This document shows, piece by piece, positions 17,485 to 26,283 of a DNA stretch of 64,000 nucleotides (position 1 is the stretch's first letter; each line of letters opens with the position of its first letter). Position numbers and translations under genes: made by a program. Source of the DNA: Microbacterium karelineae (lineage in GTDB: Bacteria > Actinomycetota > Actinomycetes > Actinomycetales > Microbacteriaceae); the NCBI RefSeq assembly GCF_009745985.1, contig NZ_WFIX01000182.1, positions 62,001-126,000 on the forward strand, read 5' to 3'. The notes below the pieces were generated by a model. It was given only the letters and a program-made list of their open reading frames with translations. It was not told the origin of the DNA and searched no databases.

Positions 17485-18645
17485 TCACCAGATGAGGTCG
17501 GCGAACTCCGGGTGGTCGACGAACGGGTTCCGGTTGCCCTGCCAGTTCTCGAAGACGAGGTCGTTCCGCTCGCGCTCGCGCGCCGTCGGCGGATCCTCGC
17601 GGTGCCACTCGAGCAGAACCGACAGGCGCCCGATGTACGGCGCGGATCCATTCTCGACCTGGTCGTTGAGCTCGAGGTCGACGTACTGGTCGCCCTCGTA
17701 TCGCACGGCCATGTACATCATCGCCCGTGCGATGTCGCCCTTCGCGGCATCCGGCGGCTCGAACGAGTCGGCGTCACGGCCGCACCCTGAGCAGCGATCG
17801 ACCGCGCCCGACGTCTCGTCGAAGTCGAGGTTCCCGCGGGATGAGTTCACGGGCACGAGCTCGGGGAACAGGTGGTGCACGTCCGTGCCCGGCCCCTGTG
17901 CCGTGCCGAAGTCCCCGTGGCTCTTCGCCCAACTGTGCTCGCGGTTCCAGTCGTCGGCGTCGCCGCCGTGCTGCGCCTTCGGCATCGACACCTGCGAGTA
18001 GATGGTCACGACGCTCGTCGGGTCCGCCGGATCCTCGTCGATCTCCTGCAGCGCATCCCACACCTCCGCGTACGACAGCGTCTCGTGATCGTCGACGATG
18101 CCGTGCAGCGCGTCCTTCAGTGCGCCACCCGACAGGCCCTCCGCCGCGTCGTAGTACGCCTCGAGGTCGGCGGGCGGGCCGGGATCGCCCGTCGGCTCCG
18201 GCGACGGCTCGGCCACCCCGTCCGAGAGCGAGAACGCGCTCGGATCCTTGAGGCCCGGCGCCGAGAAGTACGACTCCAGCGATCCGGCGACCTCGATGCG
18301 CTCGCCGAGGAGGTCACCCCGCGAGGCGAGGCCCCAGTCGCCGCGGAACTCGCTCGTCACCTGCACGAAGAGCATGTCGTCGACGTCCGTCTCGCCCGGC
18401 GCGTCGGCGAGCGCCACGGCGTAGTCGTTCGGGAAGTCGCTCGTGATGACCGATGTCGTCGACACGGGCTGCCCCACGACGTAGCCGGCGACGGTCGCCT
18501 GCTCGCCCTGCGCCGCGATCGCCTCATCGACGCTCAGAGGGTCCGCGGCGTACGCCACGGATCCGATCGCCAGTGTTCCGATCGCGAGCGCGATGCTCGC
18601 GAGAATGGCGCCTGCGCGGCGCGGTCCGAATCGTCGCATGATCAT
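17485..18645 (-). CDS. Secreted endonuclease I family nuclease with N-terminal OB-like domain
   Basis: A 386-residue secreted DNase. A signal peptide (residues 1-33, ending SVAYA) is followed by an OB-fold-like domain of the DUF6359 type (VAGYVVGQPVSTTSV to the SLESYFSAPG segment), a Pro-rich linker near 150-160, and the endonuclease I domain. The domain has NREHSWAKSHG and TDVHHLFPELVPVNSSRGN, which carry the catalytic His and metal residues. A Cys pair (CSGCG) is present. TAGCCT at 18653-18658, 7 bp before the ATG, suggests a leaderless message. It may serve nutrient scavenging of extracellular DNA. Confidence 0.9.
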   Translation of the reverse strand: MIMRRFGPRRAGAILASIALAIGTLAIGSVAYAADPLSVDEAIAAQGEQATVAGYVVGQPVSTTSVITSDFPNDYAVALADAPGETDVDDMLFVQVTSEFRGDWGLASRGDLLGERIEVAGSLESYFSAPGLKDPSAFSLSDGVAEPSPEPTGDPGPPADLEAYYDAAEGLSGGALKDALHGIVDDHETLSYAEVWDALQEIDEDPADPTSVVTIYSQVSMPKAQHGGDADDWNREHSWAKSHGDFGTAQGPGTDVHHLFPELVPVNSSRGNLDFDETSGAVDRCSGCGRDADSFEPPDAAKGDIARAMMYMAVRYEGDQYVDLELNDQVENGSAPYIGRLSVLLEWHREDPPTARERERNDLVFENWQGNRNPFVDHPEFADLIW

Positions 18646-18718
18646 GACTGCCAGGCTAGGGTCGGAGCGCCGCGAGCCGCGGACCGACCCGTGAACCCTC
18701 GATGAACTCCTGACACGG

Positions 18719-18752
18719 CGAAAGCCCGCCCCACACCTGGGACGGGCTTTCG
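18719..18752 (-). terminator. rpsO terminator
   Basis: Inverted repeat CGAAAGCCCG (18719-18728) and CGGGCTTTCG (18743-18752), extended by further G-C pairs, 34 bp after the rpsO stop. Confidence 0.75.
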
Positions 18753-18786
18753 AGAAGTCGATTGAACGCTGGGCGCTCAGCCTTCC

Positions 18787-19056
18787 TCAGCGACGGAGAC
18801 CGATGCGCGCGATGAGCGCACGGTAGCGCTCGATGTCGACGCGCTGGAGGTATCCGAGGAGGCGGCGGCGCTGGCCGACGAGCAGGAACAGACCACGGCG
18901 CGAGTGGTGGTCGTGCTTGTGGTCCTTGAGGTGCTCGGTGAGGTCCTTGATGCGCCGCGACAGCAGAGCGACCTGGACCTCGGGGGATCCGGTGTCACCG
19001 GGGTGCGTCGCGTACTCTTCGATGATCGACTTCTTGACGTCTGCTTCCAGTGCCAT
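18787..19056 (-). CDS. rpsO: 30S ribosomal protein S15
   Basis: An 89-residue primary 16S rRNA-binding protein of the small subunit, with the family signature [27 protein letters not shown] precedes the ATG. In most actinobacteria it is followed by pnp; here five other genes lie between them on the minus strand or convergent to it. Confidence 0.97.
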   Translation of the reverse strand: MALEADVKKSIIEEYATHPGDTGSPEVQVALLSRRIKDLTEHLKDHKHDHHSRRGLFLLVGQRRRLLGYLQRVDIERYRALIARIGLRR

Positions 19057-19155
19057 GTAAGTGATCCCCTTCCTCGTCGTTGCGCGGCGCCCGACGCCTG
19101 ATGCGCGAGCTCTCTTTATCCGCGGCCGTTTCTACGGCAACTGCAGAAGTCTACC

Positions 19156-19701
19156 CTACTGAAGGGCGCCCTGCAGATCGAGCGTGATCTTGACGTCCTT
19201 GCCGACGAGGACGCCGCCGGTCTCGAGCGCCGCGTTCCACGTGAGGCCGAACTCCTCGCGGTCGATCGTGGCCTGCGCGGTGGCGCCCGCCTTGTAGTTG
19301 CCCCACGGATCCGTGCCGAAGCCGCCGAGCTCGAGCGAGAACGTGACGGGCTTCGTGACGTCCTTGATCGTGAGGTCGCCGTCGACGAGCAGGTCGCCGC
19401 CCTCGGCGCGCACGCCCGTGCTCCGGAAGGAGATCGTCGGGTAGGCCTCTGCGTCGAAGAAGTCCGCGCTGCGCAGGTGCGCATCGCGGCCCTCGTCCTT
19501 CGTATCGATGGACGCGACGTCGGCGGTCGCCTCGACCGTCGCGTCGAGCGGGTTCTCCGGCAGCACGAAGGTCGCCTCCTTGACGGCGAACCGACCGCGC
19601 ACCTTCGAGATCATCATGTGGCGCACTTCGAAGCCGACCTCGCTGTGCACGGGGTCGAGGGCGTAGGTGCCGGCCTTGTAGCCGGGGATGTCGAGAGTCA
19701 T
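19156..19701 (-). CDS. YceI family protein
   Basis: A 181-residue lipocalin-like beta-barrel of the YceI family, which binds polyisoprenoid or amphiphilic lipids. The family starts with YALDPVHSEVGFEVRHMMISK, and later segments FFDAEAYPTISFRS and GLTWNAALETGGVLVG fit. There is no signal peptide, so this is a cytoplasmic form. AAGGAG lies 6 bp before the ATG. An AT-rich near-palindrome at 19765-19778 lies in the promoter region. Confidence 0.92.
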   Translation of the reverse strand: MTLDIPGYKAGTYALDPVHSEVGFEVRHMMISKVRGRFAVKEATFVLPENPLDATVEATADVASIDTKDEGRDAHLRSADFFDAEAYPTISFRSTGVRAEGGDLLVDGDLTIKDVTKPVTFSLELGGFGTDPWGNYKAGATAQATIDREEFGLTWNAALETGGVLVGKDVKITLDLQGALQ

Positions 19702-19764
19702 GCGTGCTCCTTGAGGTGATGGCGTGGGGTCGCGGCCGCCGCGACGCATCCACTATAAGCATTC

Positions 19765-19778
19765 ATTTGCATGTAAAT
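19765..19778. promoter_or_regulatory. Putative operator of the YceI gene
   Basis: ATTTGCATGTAAAT is a near-perfect palindrome 64 bp upstream of the YceI ATG. It is flanked by ATTCAT (19761-19766) and ATGAAT (19787-19792), inside an AT-rich patch. MarR-family proteins bind sites of this kind. It shares the TTTGCATG core with the site before the LLM oxidoreductase. Confidence 0.45.
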
Positions 19779-19801
19779 CAAGTCAGATGAATAGATATTC
19801 C

Positions 19802-19860
19802 CGCACGCGCACGACGGCGGGCCCGAGGAGGATCCTCGGGCCCGCCGTCGTGCGCGTGCG
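19802..19860 (-). terminator. Very long perfect hairpin after the FKBP gene
   Basis: A 28-bp perfect inverted repeat (19802-19829 and 19833-19860) with only a 3-nt loop. It starts one base after the FKBP stop codon. No U-run follows. Confidence 0.85.
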
Positions 19861-19861
19861 A

Positions 19862-20233
19862 TCAGGCCGCGTCGATGAGGTCGATGATGAAGATGAGGGT
19901 CTTGCCGCTGAGGAAGTGGCCGCCGCCCTCGGGCCCGTAGGCCAGCTCGGGCGGGACCGTCAGCTGACGGCGACCGCCGATCTTCATGCCGGGGATCCCC
20001 TCCTGCCAGCCCTTGATGAGCATGCCGAGCGGGAACTGGGCCGGCTCGCCGCGGTTCCACGACGAGTCGAACTCCTCGCCGGTGTCGTAGTCGACGCCCG
20101 CGTAGTGGATCGTGACGGTCGCGCCCGCCTTGGCCTCGGCGCCGTCGCCGACGATGATGTCGCGGATCTCGAGCTCGGCGGGGGCCGGCCCATCCGGGGC
20201 GTCGAACTCGGGCTTCGTGCGGTCTGCAGTCAT
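19862..20233 (-). CDS. FKBP-type peptidyl-prolyl cis-trans isomerase
   Basis: A 123-residue cytosolic FKBP with the family core: ATVTIHYAGVDYDTGEEFDS, LIKGWQEGIPGMKIGGRRQL and the TVPPELAYG segment. It catalyses prolyl isomerisation in protein folding. The start MTADRTKPEF fits the family. The frame extends 28 codons upstream with unrelated sequence. TTGGAT lies 6 bp before the ATG, a weaker version of the leaderless -10 seen elsewhere. Confidence 0.93.
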   Translation of the reverse strand: MTADRTKPEFDAPDGPAPAELEIRDIIVGDGAEAKAGATVTIHYAGVDYDTGEEFDSSWNRGEPAQFPLGMLIKGWQEGIPGMKIGGRRQLTVPPELAYGPEGGGHFLSGKTLIFIIDLIDAA

Positions 20234-20321
20234 GGGTCCATCCAACCCCGACGAGGCCGGCAGATCAAAGCCCGTGCGCTGTGGGCGAAATCGGGTGCGT
20301 CGCCCGTGCCCGCGCAAAGAG

Positions 20322-20367
20322 CCAGCGCCCGGGTCTCGGCGAGGCCGGAGAACACAACGGGCGCTGG
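20322..20367 (-). terminator. Hairpin after the PrsW-like gene
   Basis: CCAGCGCCCG at 20322-20331 pairs with CGGGCGCTGG at 20358-20367, 26-nt loop, about 70 bp after the PrsW stop on the minus strand. The remaining intergenic sequence (20234-20438) shows nothing else. Confidence 0.55.
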
Positions 20368-20438
20368 TCTATGGCTGTAAGAATCCCTCACCCGCACGCG
20401 CGTGTCAATACCCCACGCGGCGGAATTCTGCCGCGGCG

Positions 20439-21635
20439 TCAGCGCCCGACGGGCGCGAGGAGCTCGGCGCGCGTCTGCAGCATGCGGCGCAGCAGCGCCC
20501 GCTCGTCGACCGCGGCGAGCGGATCCCGCCCCGTCAGGGCCCGCTGCCGGGCCCACGCGAGCCGCGCGCCGTCGTGGATGAACCGCTTCATCATCGGGCG
20601 CCGGTCGCCCGGCAGTGTCGCCGCCCATGTGAGACCCGCCTTCCGCCCGGGGCGGGTCGACAGCATGTCGGCCTCCTGCGGCGTGAACCATCCCGCCCGC
20701 ACATACTCCTCGAGGCGCTCCCGACGCAGACGCAGCTCCTCGAGACGGATCCGGATCGCGGCGACCACGCAGAGCGCGAACAGCGGGATCTGCACGAACA
20801 GGTACGGCAGGAAGAAGCCGGCGAAGAGCGCGGATCCGTTCCAGATGGCGTGCAGCGCGATCGCCACGACGAGGCCGACGAGCCACGGGCCGAAGACGTT
20901 CCTCCCGCGGCGCACCGCCAGCCCGACCGCGAAGCCGCAGGCGGCCGTGAACATGATGTGGGCGAACGGCGACAGCACGGCCCGCATGAAGAACGTGGTG
21001 GTCAGGTCGTCGACGCCGCCCATGAGGAACGACTCGACGAAGTACTTGACGTTCTCGACGAATGCGAAGCCCGCACCGATGAGTCCTCCGTAGACGATCC
21101 CGTCGAGGGCGCCGTCGAGCGCACGCCTCCCCATCGCGAGCACGACGAGGATCCCCGCGCACTTGAGCAGCTCCTCGACGATGGGCGCCTGCACAACCGA
21201 GCTGAACCCCGTGAACGTGGCCATGAACGGCAGCGTGCTCTGCACGAAGAGGCCGATCGCGAACGTGAGGATGATCGCGACGAACGCGCCCCACGCGACC
21301 GCGAACACGATCATCGCCCGCGGCTCCGGCTCCCAGCGGTCGAGCCACATGAGGCAGATCACGACGGCCGCGAACGGGATGAAGGCCAGCACGGACGCGA
21401 TCGCGGGGCCGGCCGCGCCGTAGGTCGTGACGAAGAAGCCGAGAGTGGCGAGGGCACACAGCGCGACGACGAACCACAGCCAGAGCCACACAGAGCGCCC
21501 CTGCCGCAGGAGCGCGGGCGGCGCGACCGGCACATGCGGCTCGCCCGCCGGTGCCGGGTCGATCCGCTCCCCGGATCCGCGGTGTGGGGATGCGAAGGTG
21601 CGCGGCGGCCTACCCGGGTGCTGAGGGGTCGTCAT
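20439..21635 (-). CDS. PrsW family intramembrane metalloprotease
   Basis: A 398-residue membrane protein of the PrsW/CPBP-like intramembrane protease group, with about eight hydrophobic segments from residue 47 to 285. Family motifs are EELLK at 154-158, FVENVKY at 192-198 and HAIWNGS near 270. The first 45 residues are Pro/Arg-rich and probably cytosolic, as is the 100-residue C-terminal tail. PrsW in Bacillus cleaves an anti-sigma factor; the target here is unknown. The ATG chosen gives MTTPQHPGRP; the frame is open far upstream only as antisense to the next gene. Confidence 0.88.
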   Translation of the reverse strand: MTTPQHPGRPPRTFASPHRGSGERIDPAPAGEPHVPVAPPALLRQGRSVWLWLWFVVALCALATLGFFVTTYGAAGPAIASVLAFIPFAAVVICLMWLDRWEPEPRAMIVFAVAWGAFVAIILTFAIGLFVQSTLPFMATFTGFSSVVQAPIVEELLKCAGILVVLAMGRRALDGALDGIVYGGLIGAGFAFVENVKYFVESFLMGGVDDLTTTFFMRAVLSPFAHIMFTAACGFAVGLAVRRGRNVFGPWLVGLVVAIALHAIWNGSALFAGFFLPYLFVQIPLFALCVVAAIRIRLEELRLRRERLEEYVRAGWFTPQEADMLSTRPGRKAGLTWAATLPGDRRPMMKRFIHDGARLAWARQRALTGRDPLAAVDERALLRRMLQTRAELLAPVGR

Positions 21636-21701
21636 GATGCCGCATTCTCCCACCGCACGTCGCGTGCAGGTTCCCACCACCCCGCGGATAGGCTGGTCAT
21701 C

Positions 21702-22571
21702 ATGCGCTTCGCCCACGTGACCCTCCCTGAGGCCGACGCCCCGATCCTCGCCCACGTGACCGACGACGGCGTCGTCGCCGTCTCGCGTCTCGTCGAGTCG
21801 GGGCCGACGACGCTCGAGGCCCTGCTCGCCGGCGGATCCGCGGTGCTCGCCGCCATATCGGCCGCCGCCGCGGCGTACGACGGCCCGCGCACGCCCGTCT
21901 CGGATGCGGCGTTCGCCCCCGCCGTCCTCGCCCCGCCGTCGATCATGGCGGTCGGCCTGAACTACTCGGCGCACGCGGGCGAGCTCAGCCTCAAAAGCGA
22001 CGACACCCCCACGGTGTTCACGCTGTGGCCGAACTCGCTCGCCGGCCACGACGGCACGACGACCTGGTCGCGCGAGCTGAGCGAGTCGGTCGACTACGAG
22101 GCGGAGCTCGGCGTCATCATCGGCTCCCCCGCGAAGGACGTCTCCGAAGAGGACGCGCTCGACTACGTCTTCGGCTACACGGTCGTCAACGACATCTCGG
22201 CCCGCAACATCCAGTACTCCGAGGCGCAGTGGTGCCGCTGCAAGTCGCTCGACGGCTTCACCCCCGTCGGCCCGTACGTCGTGACGGCCGACGAGATCCC
22301 GGATCCCCAGGACCTGAAGATCTGGACGCGCGTCGACGGCGAGCAGCTGCAGGACGCCACGACGGGGCAGATGATCCGCTCCGTCGCGAAGCTCGTCTCC
22401 CACCTCTCGCGCGGCATCACGCTGCTGCCGGGCACGCTCATCTCGACGGGCTCGCCCGGCGGATCCGGATACTCGCGCACCCCGCAGGTGCTGCTGCGCG
22501 ACGGATCAACCGTCACGGTCGGCGTCGAGGGCCTCGGTGAGCTCACGACGCACTGCCGCACCATCAGCTGA
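21702..22571 (+). CDS. Fumarylacetoacetate hydrolase family protein
   Basis: A 289-residue FAH-fold enzyme with the metal-binding segment ESVDYEAELGVIIG and the family strings GYTVVNDISARNIQ and GTLISTGSPGGSG. The C-terminal domain matches hydrolases and isomerases acting on 2-oxo acids in aromatic or sugar-acid catabolism; the exact reaction cannot be read. TAGGCT at 21689-21694 lies 7 bp before the ATG, so the gene is probably leaderless. It is convergent with the 2-hydroxyacid dehydrogenase and could act on its product, but this is a guess. Confidence 0.88.
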   Translation: MRFAHVTLPEADAPILAHVTDDGVVAVSRLVESGPTTLEALLAGGSAVLAAISAAAAAYDGPRTPVSDAAFAPAVLAPPSIMAVGLNYSAHAGELSLKSDDTPTVFTLWPNSLAGHDGTTTWSRELSESVDYEAELGVIIGSPAKDVSEEDALDYVFGYTVVNDISARNIQYSEAQWCRCKSLDGFTPVGPYVVTADEIPDPQDLKIWTRVDGEQLQDATTGQMIRSVAKLVSHLSRGITLLPGTLISTGSPGGSGYSRTPQVLLRDGSTVTVGVEGLGELTTHCRTIS

Positions 22572-22615
22572 CGTCGCTGGGCGCGCGCGACGGATCCGCC
22601 CCAGATCAGATCAGG

Positions 22616-23614
22616 TCAGATCTCCGACTCGCGCGCCGGCTCGCCAGCCCAGAGCAGCTCGATCTCCTCCACGATCCGCTCCCCGAGGCGGGCGATCTCG
22701 TTGCCCATCGACCCCGCGATATGCGGCGTCAGCACTGCGTTGGGCTGGGCCCACAGCGGGTGGTCGGGTGGAAGCGGCTCGGGCTCCGTCACATCGAGGA
22801 CCGCATCGATGCGACCGGTGCGCAGCTCCGCCACGAGCGCATCGGTGTCGACGAGCGCTCCCCGTGCGGTGTTGATCAGCACCGCGCCATCGGCGAGCAT
22901 GCGCAGTTCGCGCTCACCGATCATCCCCCGCGTCTGCGGCACCTCGGGCGCATGCAGCGAGACGACCGCGCAGCCCGTCAGCAGTGCCTCCAGATCGACC
23001 TTGCGCACGCCGAGCGCGTGGGCCTCCTCCGGCGACAGATAGGGGTCGCAGACGTCCACGAGAAGATCGAACGGACGCAGCATCTCGATGACCAGGCGCC
23101 CGACCGTCGATGCGCCGACCAGGCCGATGCGTCGCCCGTTGTTGCCCGCGTCGGGGAACGCCCCCTCTCGATCGATGAAGGAACGCCGTTCGCGATAGAG
23201 GCGCGACGACCGGAACGTCTCCTTGCCCGCCCACAGAATCGCGGCGACCGCGAACTCGGCGACAGGGATCGAGTTGGCGCGCCGGGCGTTGACGAGTCGA
23301 ATGCCTCGCTCGCGAGCATACGTCGGATCGACCCCTGTTGCGCCTCCCATCGATGCGATCGCGCGCAGGTGCGGTGCACGGCGGAGGACACCTTCTGTGA
23401 TCGGCGGGCCTCCCCAGCCCGTGAGGAGGACTTCGGCGGTCGAGAGAGAGCGGCGGGCGCGCTCGGAGTCGACGTCGCCGATGATCTCCGCGTCGAGATC
23501 CGCGACGGCCGCCAGCCGTCGACTCGACTCCTCGTCGAACAGCCGCTCGGCGATCGCCGGACTCATGGCGAGCACCATGGAGAGTCGCGCCTTCGAGTTC
23601 GATGATCGGGGCAT
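22616..23614 (-). CDS. D-2-hydroxyacid dehydrogenase (NAD-dependent)
   Basis: A 332-residue enzyme with the catalytic-domain and Rossmann arrangement of the phosphoglycerate dehydrogenase family. The nucleotide loop is GLVGASTVGR (164-173), and the catalytic set is Arg251 in NTARGAL, the Glu of EPLP near 279 and His298 in TPHIAGSMG. It oxidises or reduces a 2-hydroxy acid. A LacI-type operator identical in core to that of the neighbouring ABC locus sits 2 bp upstream of the ATG, and a TAACGT hexamer in it is 6 bp from the ATG. It is therefore probably co-induced with the sugar locus. Confidence 0.9.
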   Translation of the reverse strand: MPRSSNSKARLSMVLAMSPAIAERLFDEESSRRLAAVADLDAEIIGDVDSERARRSLSTAEVLLTGWGGPPITEGVLRRAPHLRAIASMGGATGVDPTYARERGIRLVNARRANSIPVAEFAVAAILWAGKETFRSSRLYRERRSFIDREGAFPDAGNNGRRIGLVGASTVGRLVIEMLRPFDLLVDVCDPYLSPEEAHALGVRKVDLEALLTGCAVVSLHAPEVPQTRGMIGERELRMLADGAVLINTARGALVDTDALVAELRTGRIDAVLDVTEPEPLPPDHPLWAQPNAVLTPHIAGSMGNEIARLGERIVEEIELLWAGEPARESEI

Positions 23615-23616
23615 GT

Positions 23617-23628
23617 GAAAACGTTATC
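23617..23628 (-). promoter_or_regulatory. LacI-type operator of the hydroxyacid dehydrogenase
   Basis: Read on the minus strand it is GATAACGTTTTC; the copy at 24806-24817 reads GATAACGTTTGC. The site lies directly before the dehydrogenase ATG and covers its presumed -10 hexamer, so a bound repressor would block transcription start. Confidence 0.6.
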
Positions 23629-23645
23629 TCGCCGGGTTCGAGACC

Positions 23646-24689
23646 TCAAGCCCCACGTTCGCGAGCATCGGACCTCTGTGGCGGCGGGGCCGTCGACTCG
23701 CGGATCACCAGCTGGGGAACAGCGACGCTCGACCCCACAGAGCGCTCTCCGTCGATCAACCGCTCCATGAGGCCGAACGCACGGGCTCCGAGATCCTCGA
23801 AGTCCTGGGCGACGGTCGTCAGAGACGGACGCCACATCCGGACGATCGGCTGATCGTCGAACCCGATCACCGAGACATCCTCCGGCACTCGGATCCCTCG
23901 ATCCGAGAGCGCACGCATGAGCCCGATCGCGATCTCGTCATTGCCGCACAGCACGGCGGTCACGTCGACGCGCGCCGCGATGCGCTCGCCCCAGGCGTAC
24001 CCCGAGGCGGCATCCCATTCCGATGCCATCGCTGTCGGCACGGGCGCCGACCGGGACGCGAGAGCTGCACGCCAGCCTTCGGTTCGTCCCGAATGCTTGC
24101 CCGCCGACGGGCCAGCGACGTAGTGCACGGTGGTATGCCCGAGACGGAGCAGGTATTCGGTCGCCTCCCGCGCCGCCGTGCGCTCATCGAGCAATGCGCC
24201 GGGGGCGCCCCTCCGACGTGCGCCTCCCCCGACCACGACGACAGGAAGCTCGGGAGGCAGCGATCGCGCCGCATTGATTCCCGCACGGTCGAACTCGAGC
24301 ACGATCGCACCGGCGGTGGGCTGCGTCAGGGCGAGATCGACCGCGCGCGCGACGTGCGCGTCATCGGCCGACTCCACGACGGTGATCGTCACGGACATGC
24401 CCGCGTGGCGAGCGGCGTTCTCGATCCCCTGAATCGTGCGTGCGTAGCCGTAGTTCGAGGTTCCTCCTGCCAGCACGGAGATCAGCGTCCGCCTGCCTGA
24501 CCGCATCAAGCGCGCCGCGACGTTCGGCCTGTACCCGACCTCGGCGACCGCGTCCCGCACTCGCGTCGCCAGTTCGGGCGCGACGCGCTTCGTCCCGTTG
24601 AGCACGCGGGACACGGTCGGCACCGACACACCAGCGAGGCGTGCGACGTCCGCCAGGACTGGTGGACGGTAGGGCTGCTTGAGCGTCAT
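23646..24689 (-). CDS. LacI-family transcriptional regulator of the galactan-type locus
   Basis: A 347-residue repressor. The HTH region at residues 10-55 reads VLADVARLAGVSVPTVSRVL, with the hinge helix ending PNVAARLMRSG, followed by a periplasmic-binding-protein-like effector domain (VLCGNDEIAIGLMRALSDRG, SVIGFDDQPIV). It is divergent from the ABC transporter and lies upstream of the dehydrogenase on the same strand. The two GATAACGTTT sites on either side of it are its likely targets. The effector is probably a galactose-containing oligosaccharide (inference). Confidence 0.92.
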   Translation of the reverse strand: MTLKQPYRPPVLADVARLAGVSVPTVSRVLNGTKRVAPELATRVRDAVAEVGYRPNVAARLMRSGRRTLISVLAGGTSNYGYARTIQGIENAARHAGMSVTITVVESADDAHVARAVDLALTQPTAGAIVLEFDRAGINAARSLPPELPVVVVGGGARRRGAPGALLDERTAAREATEYLLRLGHTTVHYVAGPSAGKHSGRTEGWRAALASRSAPVPTAMASEWDAASGYAWGERIAARVDVTAVLCGNDEIAIGLMRALSDRGIRVPEDVSVIGFDDQPIVRMWRPSLTTVAQDFEDLGARAFGLMERLIDGERSVGSSVAVPQLVIRESTAPPPQRSDARERGA

Positions 24690-24920
24690 GGGACCACGAT
24701 ATGCGCAGACGTGTCAGGATGCTCGATTTCCCTCGAGCGAGCACTCGGCCATCGTCCATCGAGATCATCTGCAGAATCACGGCCTTCCCCTCTCGCAGAT
24801 CATAGGATAACGTTTGCCTGTCAGGGTCGATGAGTGACCACCTTGCCGGAACGCATCAGTGGGTCTCGAAGCCGCACGATGCCAGCGCTCCAGACGGAGC
24901 TCGTCTCGAAGGAGAGACCG
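24690..24920. promoter_or_regulatory. Divergent control region between lacI-type gene and ABC operon
   Basis: A 231-bp intergenic region. The operator GATAACGTTTGC at 24806-24817 lies about 105 bp before the binding-protein ATG and 115 bp before the regulator ATG. AAGGAG (ribosome site) precedes the binding-protein ATG at 24921. No convincing -35 element was found for either promoter. Confidence 0.6.
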
Positions 24921-26258
24921 ATGAAGAAGACAGCAATCCACTGGGCGGCGGCGAGCGTCACCGTCGCCGCCGCTGTGGGGCTCGCCGGCTGCTCGGCACC
25001 CCAGCCGGCCGCGACGGGAGACCCCGCCGATCCGGCGACGGACGGACCCATCACCATCGAGATCTGGGGCTGGAACGCCGAGACCGGTGATCAGATCGTC
25101 GACGCGTTCAACTCCGCGCAGGACGAGGTCGTCGTCGAGTACGTTCTGCAGGCGAGCAACACCGCCACGCAGACGAACTTCCGCAACGCGATGGAGGCCG
25201 ACACCAACACGGCCTGCCTCGTGCAGGGCTTCGCCCCGATCACCACCATGGTGGTCAACGGCTGGGCGCAGGACATCACCGGTGCCGTCGAGGCGTCCTC
25301 CGGCGACTACAACGAAGGGTCGCTCGCGGCCGCGCAGGTGAACGGCAGCTACTACGGCGTCCCCGCGGGATCCGACGGGCAGTTCCTCATCTACAACCAG
25401 GCGACGTTCGACCAGTACGGCCTCGACGTGCCGACCACCTGGGAGGAGATGCTCGAAGCAGGGCGGACGTTCAAGGAGCACGGCGTCGACATCACGAACC
25501 TCGCGGGCGAGGATCCGTCGCCGCTCATAAATCTCGCGCAGCAGGCGGGCGCCGAGTGGTTCGCGATCGACGGCGAGCGGTGGGTCGTGAACTTCGTCGA
25601 CGACGCCACCCTGCAGGCGGCCGACGTCTTCCAGCAGCTGATCGACGAGGACCTCGTCTCGAACCAGACCTACCAGGACCGTCCCGCGCTCTACTCGTAC
25701 TTCGACTCGGGCAACATGGCGTTGACGAGCACCCAGTGGTGGTCGCTGACGGGCCTGCAGACGAATCTGCCGGAGTCGGCCGGCGACTGGGTCGCCACCG
25801 ACCTGCCGCAGTTCGCGGATGCGACCGAGGTCGTGACGCCGGGCCGCGCGCTCCCCTCGTTCGTTCCGGTGAACTGCGAACATCCCGAGGCCGTCATGAC
25901 CTACATCGACTGGCTCTCCACGCCCGACGGAATCGAGGCGGGGCGCAACCCCGAGACCGGCGCCGTGAGCTTCCCGGTCCAGGTGCAGGATCCCTCGCCC
26001 TACGTCGAGGAGATCATCCCCGAAGGCTTCTTCGCCGACGACGCGGCGGCCGGCGAAGTCATCGTCGAAGCGCAGTCGAACGTCATCGGCAAGTTCGAGC
26101 TCGGCCCGAACTACGACGCATGGTTCCCCGAGCTCCAGGACCAGTGGGGTCAGGCCGTCGCCGGAGACATCACCATCGAAGAGGCGCTGACGGCCGTCCA
26201 GGACTTCGTGGTCGGCGACCTCGAGGACAAGGGCATCGCCGTCGTCGCCGGCGACTGA
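24921..26258 (+). CDS. ABC transporter sugar-binding lipoprotein
   Basis: A 445-residue family-1 extracellular solute-binding protein. The signal peptide has the lipobox LAGCS, so it is lipid-anchored outside the membrane. The mature part starts with ITIEIWGWNAETGDQIVDAF, typical for oligosaccharide binders. AAGGAG lies 8 bp before the ATG; the frame is open 29 codons further upstream but without a signal sequence. It is the first gene of a run of six plus-strand genes with short gaps. Ligand unknown. Confidence 0.93.
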   Translation: MKKTAIHWAAASVTVAAAVGLAGCSAPQPAATGDPADPATDGPITIEIWGWNAETGDQIVDAFNSAQDEVVVEYVLQASNTATQTNFRNAMEADTNTACLVQGFAPITTMVVNGWAQDITGAVEASSGDYNEGSLAAAQVNGSYYGVPAGSDGQFLIYNQATFDQYGLDVPTTWEEMLEAGRTFKEHGVDITNLAGEDPSPLINLAQQAGAEWFAIDGERWVVNFVDDATLQAADVFQQLIDEDLVSNQTYQDRPALYSYFDSGNMALTSTQWWSLTGLQTNLPESAGDWVATDLPQFADATEVVTPGRALPSFVPVNCEHPEAVMTYIDWLSTPDGIEAGRNPETGAVSFPVQVQDPSPYVEEIIPEGFFADDAAAGEVIVEAQSNVIGKFELGPNYDAWFPELQDQWGQAVAGDITIEEALTAVQDFVVGDLEDKGIAVVAGD

Positions 26259-26283
26259 CCCGGTGCGCGAGGGGAGAGAGCAG

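Noticed and set aside
20112-21701. Long upstream extension of the FAH gene frame
   Set aside because: It runs antisense through the PrsW and FKBP genes; the leaderless promoter and family N-terminus fix the start at 21702.
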